Below are positions 9,335 to 27,645 of a DNA stretch of 64,000 nucleotides, one piece after another. Position numbers and translations under genes: made by a program. Every line of letters starts with the position of its first letter. Position 1 is the stretch's first letter. The stretch is from Elephas maximus indicus (lineage: Eukaryota > Chordata > Mammalia > Proboscidea > Elephantidae), in contig NC_064822.1 in NCBI RefSeq assembly GCF_024166365.1, forward strand, positions 107,752,823 to 107,816,822. The letters are read 5' to 3'. The notes under the pieces were generated by a model that worked only from the letters and a program-made list of their open reading frames with translations, was not told the origin of the DNA and ran no database searches.

Positions 9335-12300
9335 ATGACAGCACTAAAAACTTATTTATCTATAATTACCCTGAATGTAAATGGACTAAATGCACCAATA
9401 AAGAGACAGAGAGTCACAGACTGGATAAAGAAACACGATCCATCTATATGCTGCCTACAAGAGACACACCTTAGACTTAGAGACACAAACAAACTAAAAC
9501 TCAAAGGATGGAAAAAAGTATATCAAGCAAACAATAAGCAAAAAAGAAGAGGAGTAGCAATATTAATTTCTGACAAAATAGACTTTAGACTTAAATCCAC
9601 CACAAAGGATAAAGAAGGACACTATATAATGATAAAAGGGACAATTGATCAGGAAGACATAACCATATTAAATATTTACGCACCCAATGACAGGGCTGCA
9701 AGATATATAAATCAAATTTTAACAGAACTGAAAAGCCAGATAGATACCTCCACAATTATAGTAGGAGACTTCAACACACCCCTTTCGGAGAAGGACAGGA
9801 CATCCAGTAAGAAGCTCAACAGAGACACGGAAGATCTAATTACAACAATCAACCAACTTGACCTCATTGACTTATACAGAACTCTCCACCCAACTGCTGC
9901 AAAATATACTTTTTTTTCTAGCGCACATGGAACATTCTCTAGAATAGACCACATATTAGGTCATAAAACAAACCTTTGCAGAGTCCAAAACATCGAAATA
10001 TTACAAAGCATCTTCTCAGACCACAAGGCAATAAAACTAGAGATCAATAACAGAAGAACGAGGGAAAAGAAATCAAATACTTGGAAAATGAACAATACCC
10101 TCCTGAAAAAAGACTGGGTTATAGAAGACATCAAGGAGGGAATAAGGAAATTCATAGAAAGCAACGAGAATGAAAATACTTCCTATCAAAACCTCTGGGA
10201 CACAGCAAAAGCAGTGCTCAGAGGCCAATTTATATCAATAAATGCACACATACAAAAAGAAGAAAGAGCCAAAATCAGAGAACTGTCCCTACAACTTGAA
10301 CAAATAGAAAGTGAGCAACAAAAGAATCCATCAGGCACCAGAAGAAAACAAATAATCAAAATTAGAGCTGAACTAAATGAATTAGAGAACAGAAAAACAA
10401 TTGAAAGAATTAACAAAGCCAAAAGCTGGTTCTTTGAAAAAATTAACAAAATTGATAAACCATTGGCTAGACTGACTAAAGAAATACAGGAAAGGAAACA
10501 AATAACCCGAATAAGAAATGAGAAGGACCACATCACAACAGAACCAAATGAAATTAAAAGAATCATTTCAGATTATTATGAAAAATTGTACTCTAACAAA
10601 TTTGAAAACCTAGAAGAAATGGATGAATTCCTTGAAAAACACTACCTACCTAAACTAACACATTCAGAAGCAGAACAACTAAATAGACCCATAACAAAAA
10701 AAGAGATTGAAACGGTAATCAAAAAACTCCCAACAAAAAAAAGTCCTGGCCCGGACGGCTTCACTGCAGAGTTCTACCAAATTTTCAGAGAAGAGTTAAC
10801 ACCACTACTACTAAAGGTATTCCAAAGCATAGAAAATGACGGAATACTACCCAACTCATTCTATGAAGCCACCATCTCCCTGATACCAAAACCAGGTAAA
10901 GACATTACAAAAAAAGAAAATTATAGACCTATATCCCTCATGAACATTGATGCAAAAATCCTCAACAAAATTCTAGCCAATAGAATCCAACAACACATCA
11001 AAAAAATAATTCACCCTGATCAAGTGGGATTTATACCAGGTATGCAAGGCTGGTTTAATATCAGAAAAACCATTAATGTAATCCATCACATAAATAAAAC
11101 AAAAGACAAAAACCACATGATCTTATCAATTGATGCAGAAAAGGCATTTGACAAAGTCCAACACCCATTTATGATAAAAACTCTTACCAAAATAGGAATT
11201 GAAGGAAAATTCCTCAACATAATAAAGGGCATCTATGCAAAGCCAACAGCCAATATCACTCTAAATGGAGAGAACCTGAAAGCATTTCCCTTGAGAACGG
11301 GAACCAGACAAGGATGCCCTTTATCACCGCTCTTATTCAACATCGTGTTGGAAGTCTTAGCCAGGGCAATCAGGCTAGACAAAGAAATAAAAGGTATCCG
11401 GATTGGCAAGGAAGAAGTAAAGTTATCACTATTTGCAGATGACATGATTATATACACAGAAAACCCTAAGGAATCCTCCAGAAAACTACTGAAACTAATA
11501 GAAGAGTTTGGCAGAGTCTCAGGTTATAAAATAAACATACAAAAATCACTTGGATTCCTCTACATCAACAAAAAGAACACCGAAGAGGAAATAACCAAAT
11601 CAATACCATTCACGGTAGCCCCCAAGAAGATAAGATACTTAGGAATAAATCTTACCAAGGATGTAAAAGACCTATACAAAGAAAACTACAAAGCTCTACT
11701 ACAAGAAATTCAAAAGGACATACTTAAGTGGAAAAACATACCTTGCTCATGGATAGGAAGACTTAACATAGTAAAAATGTCTATTCTACCAAAAGCCATC
11801 TATACATTTAACGCACTTCCGATCCAAATTCCAATGTCATATTTTAAGGGGATAGAGAAACAAATCACCAATTTCATATGGAAGGGAAAAAAGCCCCGGA
11901 TAAGCAAAGCACTACTGAAAAAGAAGAAGAAAGTGGGAGGCCTCACCTTACCTGACTTCAGAACCTATTATACAGCCACAGTAGTCAAAACAGCCTGGTA
12001 TTGGTACAACAACAGACACATAGACCAATGGAACAGAATTGAGAACCCAGACATAGATCCATCCACGTATGAGCAGCTGATATTTGACAAAGGACCAGTG
12101 TCAATTAACTGGGGAAAAGACAGCCTTTTTAACAAATGGTGCTGGCATAACTGGATATCCATTTGCAAAAAAATGAAACAGGACCCATACCTCACACCAT
12201 GCACAAAAACTAACTCCAAGTGGATCAAAGACCTAAACATAAAGACTAAAACGATAAAGATCATGGAAGAAAAAATTGGGACAACCCTAGGAGCCCTAAT

Positions 12301-13150
12301 ACAAGGTATAAACAGAATACAAAACATTACCAAAAATGATGAAGAGAAACCCGATAACTGGGAGCTCCTAAAAATCAAACACCTATGCTCATCTAAAGAC
12401 TTCACCAAAAGAGTAAAAAGACCACCTACAGACTGGGAAAGAATTTTCAGCTATGACATCTCCGACCAGCGCCTGATCTCTAAAATCTACATGATTCTGT
12501 CAAAACTCAACCACAAAAAGACAAACAACCCAATCAAGAAGTGGGCAAAGGATATGAACACACATTTCTCTAAAGAAGATATTCAGGCAGCCAACAGATA
12601 CATGAGAAAATGCTCTCGATCATTAGCCATTAGAGAAATGCAAATTAAAACTACGATGAGATTCCATCTCACACCAGCAAGGCTGGCATTAATCCAAAAA
12701 ACACAAAATAATAAATGTTGGAGAGGCTGTGGAGAGATTGGAACTCTCATACACTGCTGGTGGGAATGTAAAATGGTACAACCACTTTGGAAATCTATCT
12801 GGCGTTATCTTAAACAGTTAGAAATAGAACTACCATACAACCCAGAAATCCCACTCCTCGGAATATACCCTAGAGATACAAGAGCCTTCATACAAACAGA
12901 TATATGCACACCCATGTTTATTGCAGCTCTGTTTACAATAGCAAAAAGTTGGAAGCAACCAAGGTGTCCATCAACGGATGAATGGGTAAATAAATTGTGG
13001 TATATTCACACAATGGAATACTACGCATCGATAAAGAACAGTGACGAATCTCTGAAACATTTCATAACATGGAGGAACCTGGAAGGCATTATGCTGAGCG
13101 AAATGAGTCAGAGGCAAAAGGACAAATACTGTATAAGACCACTATTATAA
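9335..13150 (+). CDS. L1 ORF2 protein (endonuclease-reverse transcriptase), intact, 1271 aa
   Basis: A single open frame of 1271 codons, about the length of human ORF2p. The apurinic-like endonuclease (about 1-240) has Glu43 in QETHL, Asp145 and Asn147 in GDFN, Asp205 in RIDHI, and Asp229/His230 in SDH, at the canonical positions. The reverse transcriptase has KSPGPDGF, the [12 protein letters not shown] motif and catalytic FADD at 700-703. The C-terminal Cys motif is C1128-x3-C1132-x7-H1140-x4-C1145. It nicks target DNA and primes reverse transcription from the nick in the nucleus. All expected catalytic residues are present, so the copy may be active; this is inference from sequence alone. 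Confidence 0.97.
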   Translation: MTALKTYLSIITLNVNGLNAPIKRQRVTDWIKKHDPSICCLQETHLRLRDTNKLKLKGWKKVYQANNKQKRRGVAILISDKIDFRLKSTTKDKEGHYIMIKGTIDQEDITILNIYAPNDRAARYINQILTELKSQIDTSTIIVGDFNTPLSEKDRTSSKKLNRDTEDLITTINQLDLIDLYRTLHPTAAKYTFFSSAHGTFSRIDHILGHKTNLCRVQNIEILQSIFSDHKAIKLEINNRRTREKKSNTWKMNNTLLKKDWVIEDIKEGIRKFIESNENENTSYQNLWDTAKAVLRGQFISINAHIQKEERAKIRELSLQLEQIESEQQKNPSGTRRKQIIKIRAELNELENRKTIERINKAKSWFFEKINKIDKPLARLTKEIQERKQITRIRNEKDHITTEPNEIKRIISDYYEKLYSNKFENLEEMDEFLEKHYLPKLTHSEAEQLNRPITKKEIETVIKKLPTKKSPGPDGFTAEFYQIFREELTPLLLKVFQSIENDGILPNSFYEATISLIPKPGKDITKKENYRPISLMNIDAKILNKILANRIQQHIKKIIHPDQVGFIPGMQGWFNIRKTINVIHHINKTKDKNHMILSIDAEKAFDKVQHPFMIKTLTKIGIEGKFLNIIKGIYAKPTANITLNGENLKAFPLRTGTRQGCPLSPLLFNIVLEVLARAIRLDKEIKGIRIGKEEVKLSLFADDMIIYTENPKESSRKLLKLIEEFGRVSGYKINIQKSLGFLYINKKNTEEEITKSIPFTVAPKKIRYLGINLTKDVKDLYKENYKALLQEIQKDILKWKNIPCSWIGRLNIVKMSILPKAIYTFNALPIQIPMSYFKGIEKQITNFIWKGKKPRISKALLKKKKKVGGLTLPDFRTYYTATVVKTAWYWYNNRHIDQWNRIENPDIDPSTYEQLIFDKGPVSINWGKDSLFNKWCWHNWISICKKMKQDPYLTPCTKTNSKWIKDLNIKTKTIKIMEEKIGTTLGALIQGINRIQNITKNDEEKPDNWELLKIKHLCSSKDFTKRVKRPPTDWERIFSYDISDQRLISKIYMILSKLNHKKTNNPIKKWAKDMNTHFSKEDIQAANRYMRKCSRSLAIREMQIKTTMRFHLTPARLALIQKTQNNKCWRGCGEIGTLIHCWWECKMVQPLWKSIWRYLKQLEIELPYNPEIPLLGIYPRDTRAFIQTDICTPMFIAALFTIAKSWKQPRCPSTDEWVNKLWYIHTMEYYASIKNSDESLKHFITWRNLEGIMLSEMSQRQKDKYCIRPLL

Positions 13151-13201
13151 GATCTTGAGAAATAGTAAACCTGAGAAGAACACATACTTTTGTGGTTACG
13201 A

Positions 13202-13230
13202 GGGGGGGAGGGAGGGAGGGTGGGAGAGGG
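13202..13230 (+). repeat. G-rich tract in the L1 3'UTR (G-quadruplex-like)
   Basis: Runs of three or more G separated by A or T (GGGAGGGAGGGTGGGAGAGGG type) just after ORF2. A G-quadruplex-forming tract at this place is a known L1 3'UTR feature. Confidence 0.8.
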
Positions 13231-14182
13231 TTTTTTTATTGATTAATCAGTAGATAAGAACTGCTTTAGGTGAAGGGAAAGACAACACTCAATACATGGA
13301 AGGTCAGCTCAATTGGACTGGACCAAAAGCAAAGAAGTTTCCGGGATAAAATGAATGCTTCAAAGCTCAGCGGAGCAAGCGCGGGGGTCTGGGGAACATG
13401 GTTTGCGGGGACTTCTAAGTCAATTGGCAAAATAATTCTATTATGAAATCATTCTGCATCCCACTTTGAAATGTGGCGTCTGGGGTCTTAAATGCTAACA
13501 AGCAGCCATCTAAGATGCAGCAATTGGTCTCAACCCACCTGGAGCAAAGGAAAATGAAGAACACCAAGCCCACATGACAACTAAGAGCCCAAGAGACAGA
13601 AAGGGCCACATGAACAAGAGACCTACATCATCCTGAGACCAGAAGAACTAGTTGGTGCCCGGCCACAATCGATGACTGCCCTGACAGGGAGCTCAGCAGA
13701 GGACCCCTGAGGGAGCAGGAGAGCAGTGGGATGCAGACCCCAAATTCTCATAAGAAGACCAAACTTAATGGTCTGACTGAGACTGGAGGAATCCCGGCGG
13801 CCATGCTCTCCAGACCTTCTGTTGACACAGGACAGGAACCATCCCCGAAGACAACTCATCAGACATGAAAGGGACTGGTCAGCGGGTGGGAGAGAGACGC
13901 TGATGAAGAGTGAGCTAATTATATCAGGTGTACACTTGAGATTGTGTTGGCAACTCTTGTCTGGAGGGGGGATGGGAGGATAGAGAGAGAGGGAAGCCGG
14001 CAAAATTGTCAAGAAAGGAGAGACTGAAAGGGCTGACTCAAGACGGGGAGAGTAAGTGGGAGTAGGGAGTGAGATGTATGTAAACTTATATGTGACAGAC
14101 TGATTGGATTTGTAAACGTTCACTTGAAGCTTAATAAAAGTTATTATAAAAAAAAAAAAAAAAAAAAAAATCAGGCCTCTGG

Positions 14183-14827
14183 TGGGAGGACATTTACCAT
14201 GATGGCCTGAACCGGGACGGTTACTGGGTAAATTCTGTCTCTGGTTTATTCCTGACCTGACAGTCCCCAAGAAGTCTTTGCCCAGGGAAGTCCCACCTGA
14301 AGAACCCCGCTCAGAGTCCCCTCTGAGGCAAGATTTCTTTAAAGACCTGACTGTGTAGGGGACATTTTTGCATTGAGAATGTATATTTGATCTCAAGATG
14401 TAGAAGCCTTTGAGCGGTCCTTTCTGGCAATGCAGTCCTTCCAACGCCTTCAGACTGCGTCCAGGGACCACAACTGGTCAGGCAATGCCTTGACCCAAGA
14501 GGACCAAAGTCTTTCTTAGTGGTGCTCCCCTGTCCTCTGCCTCCTCCTGAGAGGGCCCGCAGGGGGTTGTGTCCTGGGCACATCACGGCCTGGATCCCAC
14601 CAAGTGTGAGCAGAGGTAAAGTCAGGGTCAAGGGCCACCAGAGCCGCTTTGAAGAGGGAAAGGAGCTCCACGGGCACTTGCTGCTCTGGGGCAAGGGATG
14701 TGAACTGTGGGGTTGGGGGAGAGGCTGTGGCTCCTTTTTGATGGTGGTGGTGGGGTGGGGTGTATATGTACTCCTTTGTGCCTCTGGTGTGTTTTCTTTG
14801 TTTTTAAAGCATACAGAAACCAGTTGC
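14183..14827. other. Unassigned intergenic DNA 3' of the L1
   Basis: Mostly unique-looking; G-rich GGTGGTGGTGGGGTGGGG near 14744. Overlapping ORFs on both strands look like composition effects. Confidence 0.4.
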
Positions 14828-15018
14828 CTTTCATCCATTCTGACTCATGGGAACTCCATATGTGTCAGTAGAACCATGCTCTATAGGGTTTTCAGTGGTT
14901 GATTTTTTAGAAGTAGATTGCCAGGCCTTTCTTCCTGGGCACATCTGGGTGGACTTGAGCATCGGACCTTTCAGTTAGCAGCCCAGCGAGTTAACCATTT
15001 GCACAACCCAGGACTCCT
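14828..15018 (-). mobile_element. AfroSINE, longer type
   Basis: ATTCTGACTCATGGGAACTC, CTCTATAGGGTTTTCAGTGG and TTAACCATTTGCACAACCC are in antisense order. Confidence 0.85.
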
Positions 15019-15502
15019 TTTAATGCATAGACTCAACCTGTGAGTGCTGCCCCCTCCCTCCATTCCCTGGCTACTCACCTCTCACCATCACTGTGCGGCA
15101 GCACCAAAGGAATAATGGTGGGTGCACTGGGGGCCCCCACTGTTTCTGAACAAGGCAGAAATGGGCAGGGATTTCCAGGGGCACAAAGGTGCCTTGGGTG
15201 GGAGGGCAGGTGGTGGGGACTAAGCCTCTCCCTTATCTCTGGATCTTTCTGACCCACCCCCAACTCAAGGAAAGTGCGCTTGGTGCTGATGTCCCAGGTG
15301 CTCTAGTCAGTGAACGAAAACTTAGTACAGTCGCTGTTCCATGTTCATGTTCCCAGAGTGCACCACTGATGCGGATAATCCAGACAAGGGGGAATTCCAT
15401 TTCCGTAGGTATACACTTCATAATTTTCTTGATAATGTGGTTAACTTAGTTTTCTCCCTATGCTTTGCTCAAGTGAGTCATAACACAAATTAGTATTTCC
15501 TG

Positions 15503-15680
15503 GAGCCCTGGTGGCACAGAGGTTAAGAGCTCGGCTGCTAACCATAAAAGGTCGGCAGTTTGAATTCACCAGCTGCTACTTGGAAACCCTATGGGGCAGT
15601 TCTACTCTGTCCTTTAGGGTCACTATGAGTTGGAATTGACTTGATAGTGCGTTTGGGTTTTTTTTTTTTTTTGGTTTCTG
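15503..15680 (+). mobile_element. AfroSINE
   Basis: GGAGCCCTGGTGGCACAGAGG head, CTATGGGGCAGTTCTACTCT middle and a tail ending in a long T-run before GGTTT. Confidence 0.9.
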
Positions 15681-17840
15681 GTCCCAAAGACTGAAGCAGG
15701 GAATGGTCAGACATTGGGGCTGGAAGGGGCCTCATCCTGGAAGTAGGTGTTTGTGAGGATGCGGGAAGCAGAGGGGATTTGGAACTTGGTGGGGGAGTGC
15801 TAATAGTCTCAGAGAGGAAGGAGAAGACTACAGAGCCTAAGATTATCTACTTTGTGTGTGTATGTGTGTTCAAAGAACTATAAGCCATATAGAAACTGCG
15901 TGTGTGTGTTTTGGAGGGGTGGTTTGAATGTTTAAATAAGAGTCAAATAGGGACAGCAGCTCTGATTTTCTCTGATTAAGCTCTTAGCTTGGCCTGTGAT
16001 ATTTGTGATGTTTTCAAAGGAAAAGGGAGCCTAGGAGAGAGATGTGGAATCAGGCTGTTTGGGCCAGTTGCTCTTCTGACTTTTCCTTGACTCTAGATTT
16101 CAGATCACTTGACGTCTCCTTTAAATTTTTTCTCTAATAAAACATCAATCCTTGGTGATCCTTGGATTATACCTTTTGCTTTATGTGAGGAATAGCTCTT
16201 TTAGTGGGAGAGGGCTGAGGGACCTTCTGAATCCTTGGACCAGAAGAACTTGCTCTAGATTTTTCCTGTTGATCACGAGGATGGCTGGAGGAGAGGGCTG
16301 GATCAGCTGACTGTCTTTGCACACCAAGCATGGGAACTTATTAAAATTCTTATTAAAATCTCACATATCCTGGCTCTTTGATTTTTCAATGCACTGTGTC
16401 ATTTTTTCGGGGTATCAGATTTGACATTTTAGTTATGCCTGGCCTATGTCCATGGTAACATGGAGTTGTTTTCCCCAAGCACAGACTCACTCCAGCACCC
16501 TAGAGACACAGGAGGTGACAGGGCTGAGATGACCTGGCTCAGCTGCACCCACTTAGCAGATCCTCAGACAGATGCCCGAACCATGGAAGCCACTTCTTGC
16601 CCAAGGTGTCGCGGAGACTTGGCCAAGTTGAGGTTCAGATTTTACCTCCTGACTTTTGGCTTCTGAGATTCAACCTTTCCTGTGGATGAATGATGCGTCT
16701 ACATTGAAGGTTGGTCTACTGTGATTATGGCCTCACCTGCAAGGCCCAGAATGGTGGTGGAAAGGAGGGGGCATGCAAGAGGCTTGAAGGAGGCCTTCTT
16801 GATGACAAACCTCAGACAGAGCAGAAACCTGAGTGCTCAGGAGAGGCCAGCAGCCCCTCAGTGGGATTGCAACCCTTTGGGCCTGAAGTGAGGCATTGTC
16901 AGAATGCACAGGGCCTCAACTTCTCCTCCCAGGAAGAGGCTGAGGGGTGGGGCAGCACAGGGGGCCTGGCCATAGTGGCAGCCAATTTGTTCTCCCAGTG
17001 GAGAAGTGGAGGTGAGCCTGAGAGGCCTGGATGTCTATACCTCCTACCTTACCAGCTGCCTGTGTCATCCAGCACATCCCAGGGCATATATGACCAGAGC
17101 CCAATCCTTGGTCTTAGTCGGGGTCAGAGCCAGGAGACACTTCCTACCCTCAGGGATCTGATCTTCCAGTCTGATCCAGGCTCCAGATTCACTCATTGAC
17201 ATCCCCGGCCCAGAGTCATAAGGATAGAAAGGGAGATCCTCAGGGTTCCAGACACTGTGGGGTGGGATGGGGAAGAGAGGTATGAAGGGCAGAGTTGAGC
17301 ACTGTGCCAAGGCAAATGGGAGGAGGGGCATGGGGTGGTCCACATGGAATGAGAGACCTGAGGTCCTGGGTGGCCTCAGAGGTTGGATTTGTATCCAATG
17401 AGGTGGAGTCCACGTCTCTGGGTGGAGGGGTTGGACAGGATTGAGGAGTAGGTGGGGAAAGAGCAGATGGAGGGAGCATTCACTTGGCATAAGAAGCACA
17501 AACATATGCCAGTTAGTGATTTCAACCAGGGCTGGAGAGGGTGGGAGCAACGAGTTTAAGGTAGGATTCTGGCTGCTGGGAGTGTGAAGGGGTAGGGTAG
17601 GGGAGAAAGAGGTCTGATAGGGAGTTGGTGCTGTGGTCAGGCCTGAGGACTGAGCTGGAGTCAGGCTGTGGGAGTGCACAGGACGAGGCAGGATCACCGG
17701 GGGCTGGGGAAAGATTGCATGGGGCTGGGCTAGGATCTGTTGGCTGGAGATGGTGCCAAAGCGAGCTAAGAGTCTGACATGTTGCAGGGGCGGAGGCATT
17801 ATATAGTTCACAAGATCACATCCCTTGCATTGCAGCAGCA
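15681..17840. other. Unassigned intergenic DNA downstream of KRT85
   Basis: Short GT-rich patches (about 15852-15870 and 15899-15910). No repeat family was recognised. A 258-codon minus-strand ORF, Pro/Ser/Leu-rich, spans 17065-17841; I treat it as probably non-coding. Confidence 0.4.
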
Positions 17841-18662
17841 TTTATTAAAACAGATTAAGACAACCCGGAAGGCAAGGCACCAACAGACAGCCATGACCAA
17901 GAGGGAAACCCAGGAAGTGACCTAACCTTCTCCACCTCACCAGCTTTGCCTTGACCAGACTCCGCCTGCACCCAGCGGGAGGAGGGGAGATCGGTAGCAG
18001 CCTGGTGTCCATGGTTTTCTTTGAAATGTATAAAGGTGCACCGAATAGCAAGACCTGTCTGCCGTCTCCTAACCAGGGAGCTGTGGGCAAAAGCATTCCC
18101 CACCATAATGGGCCTCTCGACTAGAAGGCCAAAACAGGAGTTTAGTTGGAAGTTTATCCAGAAGAAGGAAGTCAGCTCGAGAGACAAGCAAAACACAAAA
18201 TAAGCGGGCAATTGCTTCCTGCAGAGGCAACGCTGCTTTCCAGCCAGGAGAGGGGAACTGGTGGGAGGAAGTTTCTCTCTGGTTGAGCCTCAGGTTATGG
18301 GAGACCTGGCTGGATGGTTAGGCTCATTCCTTGTTCCGGGGGAGAACAAGCTTCCATAGGTCCAGCCACTCTGGGTGACTGGCCAGGTTCCAGAGGTCTA
18401 GGCGAATAATACAAGTTGGCCATAGGTATTTTGGAGTTAAGCTGGAGTTAAGTAAAGGGCTGGGACTGCCTCTCTAAACTGAAGCCAAGAGAAGAACGAG
18501 AAAACAACTCCCTAAAATGAGAAGGTGGAGGACAGCACCTGGGGTCCTTCCCTCTATTGGAACGTCTGGGAGATTCTGGAAGCAAGCACACATTTTCCAT
18601 TCATATGCCATTCAGTGCCAGGGCTGGTGCATACAGGGCAGGCACTTGGCAGGAGGCCCCGA
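17841..18662 (-). other. KRT85 3'UTR with AATAAA signal
   Basis: From the stop at 18663 the transcript strand runs to an AATAAA at 17841-17846 (TTTATT on +), giving a 3'UTR of about 820-840 nt. No repeat was recognised in it, which fits a retained UTR. The signal assignment is inferred from position. Confidence 0.6.
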
Positions 18663-25906
<7,244 letters not shown>

Positions 25907-26010
25907 GGTGTAGGTCTGAGGTCTGAGCGGATCTGGGCGATGGTGCAAGACAGTGTGAGTTGTGGAGAGAGTGCCTCAGAATCTTCTGGCCTCTCTGATC
26001 CTTCCTGGTC

Positions 26011-26020
26011 CTTTTATTGG
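26011..26020 (-). promoter_or_regulatory. KRT85 TATA box
   Basis: On the minus strand this reads CCAATAAAAG, followed by GACC, 105 bp upstream of the ATG. A TATA-like AATAAAAG at this distance fits the short 5'UTR of hair keratin genes. The KRT84 box has a comparable position. Confidence 0.65.
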
Positions 26021-26042
26021 TGTGGAGAGCTGGGGTTGGCTG

Positions 26043-26108
26043 CATAAAAGGAGCGAAAAGCCATTTTATGTTGTTTATTGGCTTGGGGAGTTTGCCAGCA
26101 ACTCCTCA
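26043..26108 (-). promoter_or_regulatory. KRT85 upstream block shared with KRT84
   Basis: Read on +, the block has ATAAAA, then AGCCATTT, TTTATTGG (26074-26081), GCTTGGGG and GCAACTCCTCA. The same words in the same order and spacing occur upstream of KRT84. TTTATTGG fits the TT(A/T)ATNPuPu site reported for HOXC13, a known hair-keratin regulator. Function is inferred. Confidence 0.5.
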
Positions 26109-27454
26109 AGGACTCATCTTAAAGGTGAGCTCAGTGGCGACTCTGGGGCTTCGTAAAGGTATTGAAGATGTTATTAGGGACACTGTGGGTTTGCACTTTT
26201 CATCTTCAAAGCTCCCTTACATAACATTAAGTAATTAATTTTCTTGTAGTCTGCCTGTGAGATGGCCTCAACCCACACCTGGAGACGGATTTGAACTCCA
26301 AACAGCCTGGGGGTGGTTAGGTTTGGGGTATAGGATGGGCCACTATCTCAAGACAGGAAATCCTGGGATCTGAAGTTGGGGGAGACCCCAACGGGTCACG
26401 GGGTCTCTATCTCCAGGGCTCATTCTCAAGTGAATCATTGTGTTTCATGGGCTAATTGATCAGACATGTCAAACCAACCCAGGCAGTATTGCCAGAAGGT
26501 GGTTCAGGACCAGGGGGGGTGTTTTGACAGAGGGCTGGAACAGATGGTCTCTTGGAACCTTCTGGATTCTAGTCCGGAAGGCTCTGTGCCAGAGTCATCA
26601 TTTCTTACTCGGCAAAACTTGAAACCACTCAACTCTCAGGGGCCACGGTAATGGGTGCTCGTGAGTAATGGGGAGGCTCCTCTTCAGCCGCTTTCTCCCA
26701 GTTGGCTGAAAGGATTGGAGAAACCAATTTGAGGATGATCTGTGTGCTGCCAACTTGCTCTGGGTGCCTTCCCTTTGCTCCTTAAGAAGAAACAGGCCCT
26801 GTGAGTCTCTCTTCCTCCCATGACCATCGCCAGAGGAGGTGTTGATTCCTTTCACCAGCCCTGGAATTCCCACCTCTGGAGGAACATTTAGAATGGAGAA
26901 GTGTGTGGGATGGTGGCTTTTTCTCGTCAGAGAACGCTGGGATTTTTGGTTCCCGGGGGCTCTGGGAGCACTGCTCTTTCTAACACCCCTGCTTCCCTGT
27001 GTATCCTTGGGCCCCTTATTAGGATAATAATTGCTATTGTTTTAATGTTTATTGAACATGACCCTTGGGGATGTGATGTCTGCCTCCAGGGAGATTAGCC
27101 AGACTCTTGAGATGTTGGGAACGTAAGGAGGAAAAGCTGATGAGCTTCCTTCAGAGGGTGACTCCTCCTCCAGGGAGCTTTCTAAAATCAGACTTTGCCA
27201 GTGTACTGCCTTCCCTCTGAGTCCTCAGTGAGATGCCCTGTGCTCTGCCCTGGGTCTGCCCTCATTCCCACCACTGGGCCCATCTCAGGTCTTCACCTAA
27301 ATGAAGCTGATGGATGTCTACCTCACATCCCACACCTGTAATTCAGGGTAGGATAGAGAGACCTTGGGCAGTTGGTGGGGGAGGAGCAGGTGGCCTCACC
27401 AGCTGGCCCTAAAAGATATTCAGATTCTGTTCACTAATGGGGAAGCAGCTGGGA
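26109..27454. other. Intergenic DNA upstream of KRT85, mostly unassigned
   Basis: Beyond the proximal promoter block no repeat was recognised in this stretch, which is unusual for the region; it could hold enhancer sequence, but no specific site is claimed. Confidence 0.35.
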
Positions 27455-27645
27455 TTTAGCAATCTGGGCAGTGGAATCAAAGTTGGAAGACCTGCTTCAT
27501 ATGCCAGCTTGGACCCTTCCTAGCTGCGTGGATTTGGAGAAATTCTTAACCTCTCTGAGCCTCCATTTCCTTGACTATAAAATGGAATTCATCCTTACTT
27601 TCCAGGGTAGGTTGAGTGGGTTAATACACGAGGAAGTGCTTCTGG
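27455..27645 (+). mobile_element. MIR SINE
   Basis: ATATGCCAGCTTGGACCC, AACCTCTCTGAGCCTCC and CTATAAAATGGAATTCATCC follow MIR order. Confidence 0.75.

Larger units (their letters stand above)
6821..14170 (+). mobile_element. Full-length, young L1 (LINE-1) insertion
   Basis: It begins GGAGGCGGAGCCAAGATGGCGG, the usual L1 5' end with a YY1-type CAAGATGGCGG at 6831-6841, and ends in AATAAA (14133-14138) plus an A-tract of more than 20. It is flanked by a 17-bp target-site duplication, AAAAATCAGGCCTCTGG (6805-6821 and 14166-14182, overlapping the tail). The parts are: a GC-rich 5'UTR with repeated units, ORF1, a long inter-ORF spacer, ORF2, and a 3'UTR with a G-rich tract. The undamaged ends and open frames indicate recent insertion. 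It lies between two convergent keratin genes. Confidence 0.97.

Noticed and set aside
11968-12408. 146-codon minus-strand ORF inside L1 ORF2
   Set aside because: Antisense shadow of a constrained coding frame; no independent support.
13623-14471. 282-codon minus-strand ORF
   Set aside because: It reads antisense through the L1 3'UTR and the poly(A) tail (giving a poly-Phe run), so it is a shadow of the retrotransposon.
16711-17199. 162-codon + strand ORF
   Set aside because: No domain or splice context, and it overlaps the opposite-strand ORF; probably chance.
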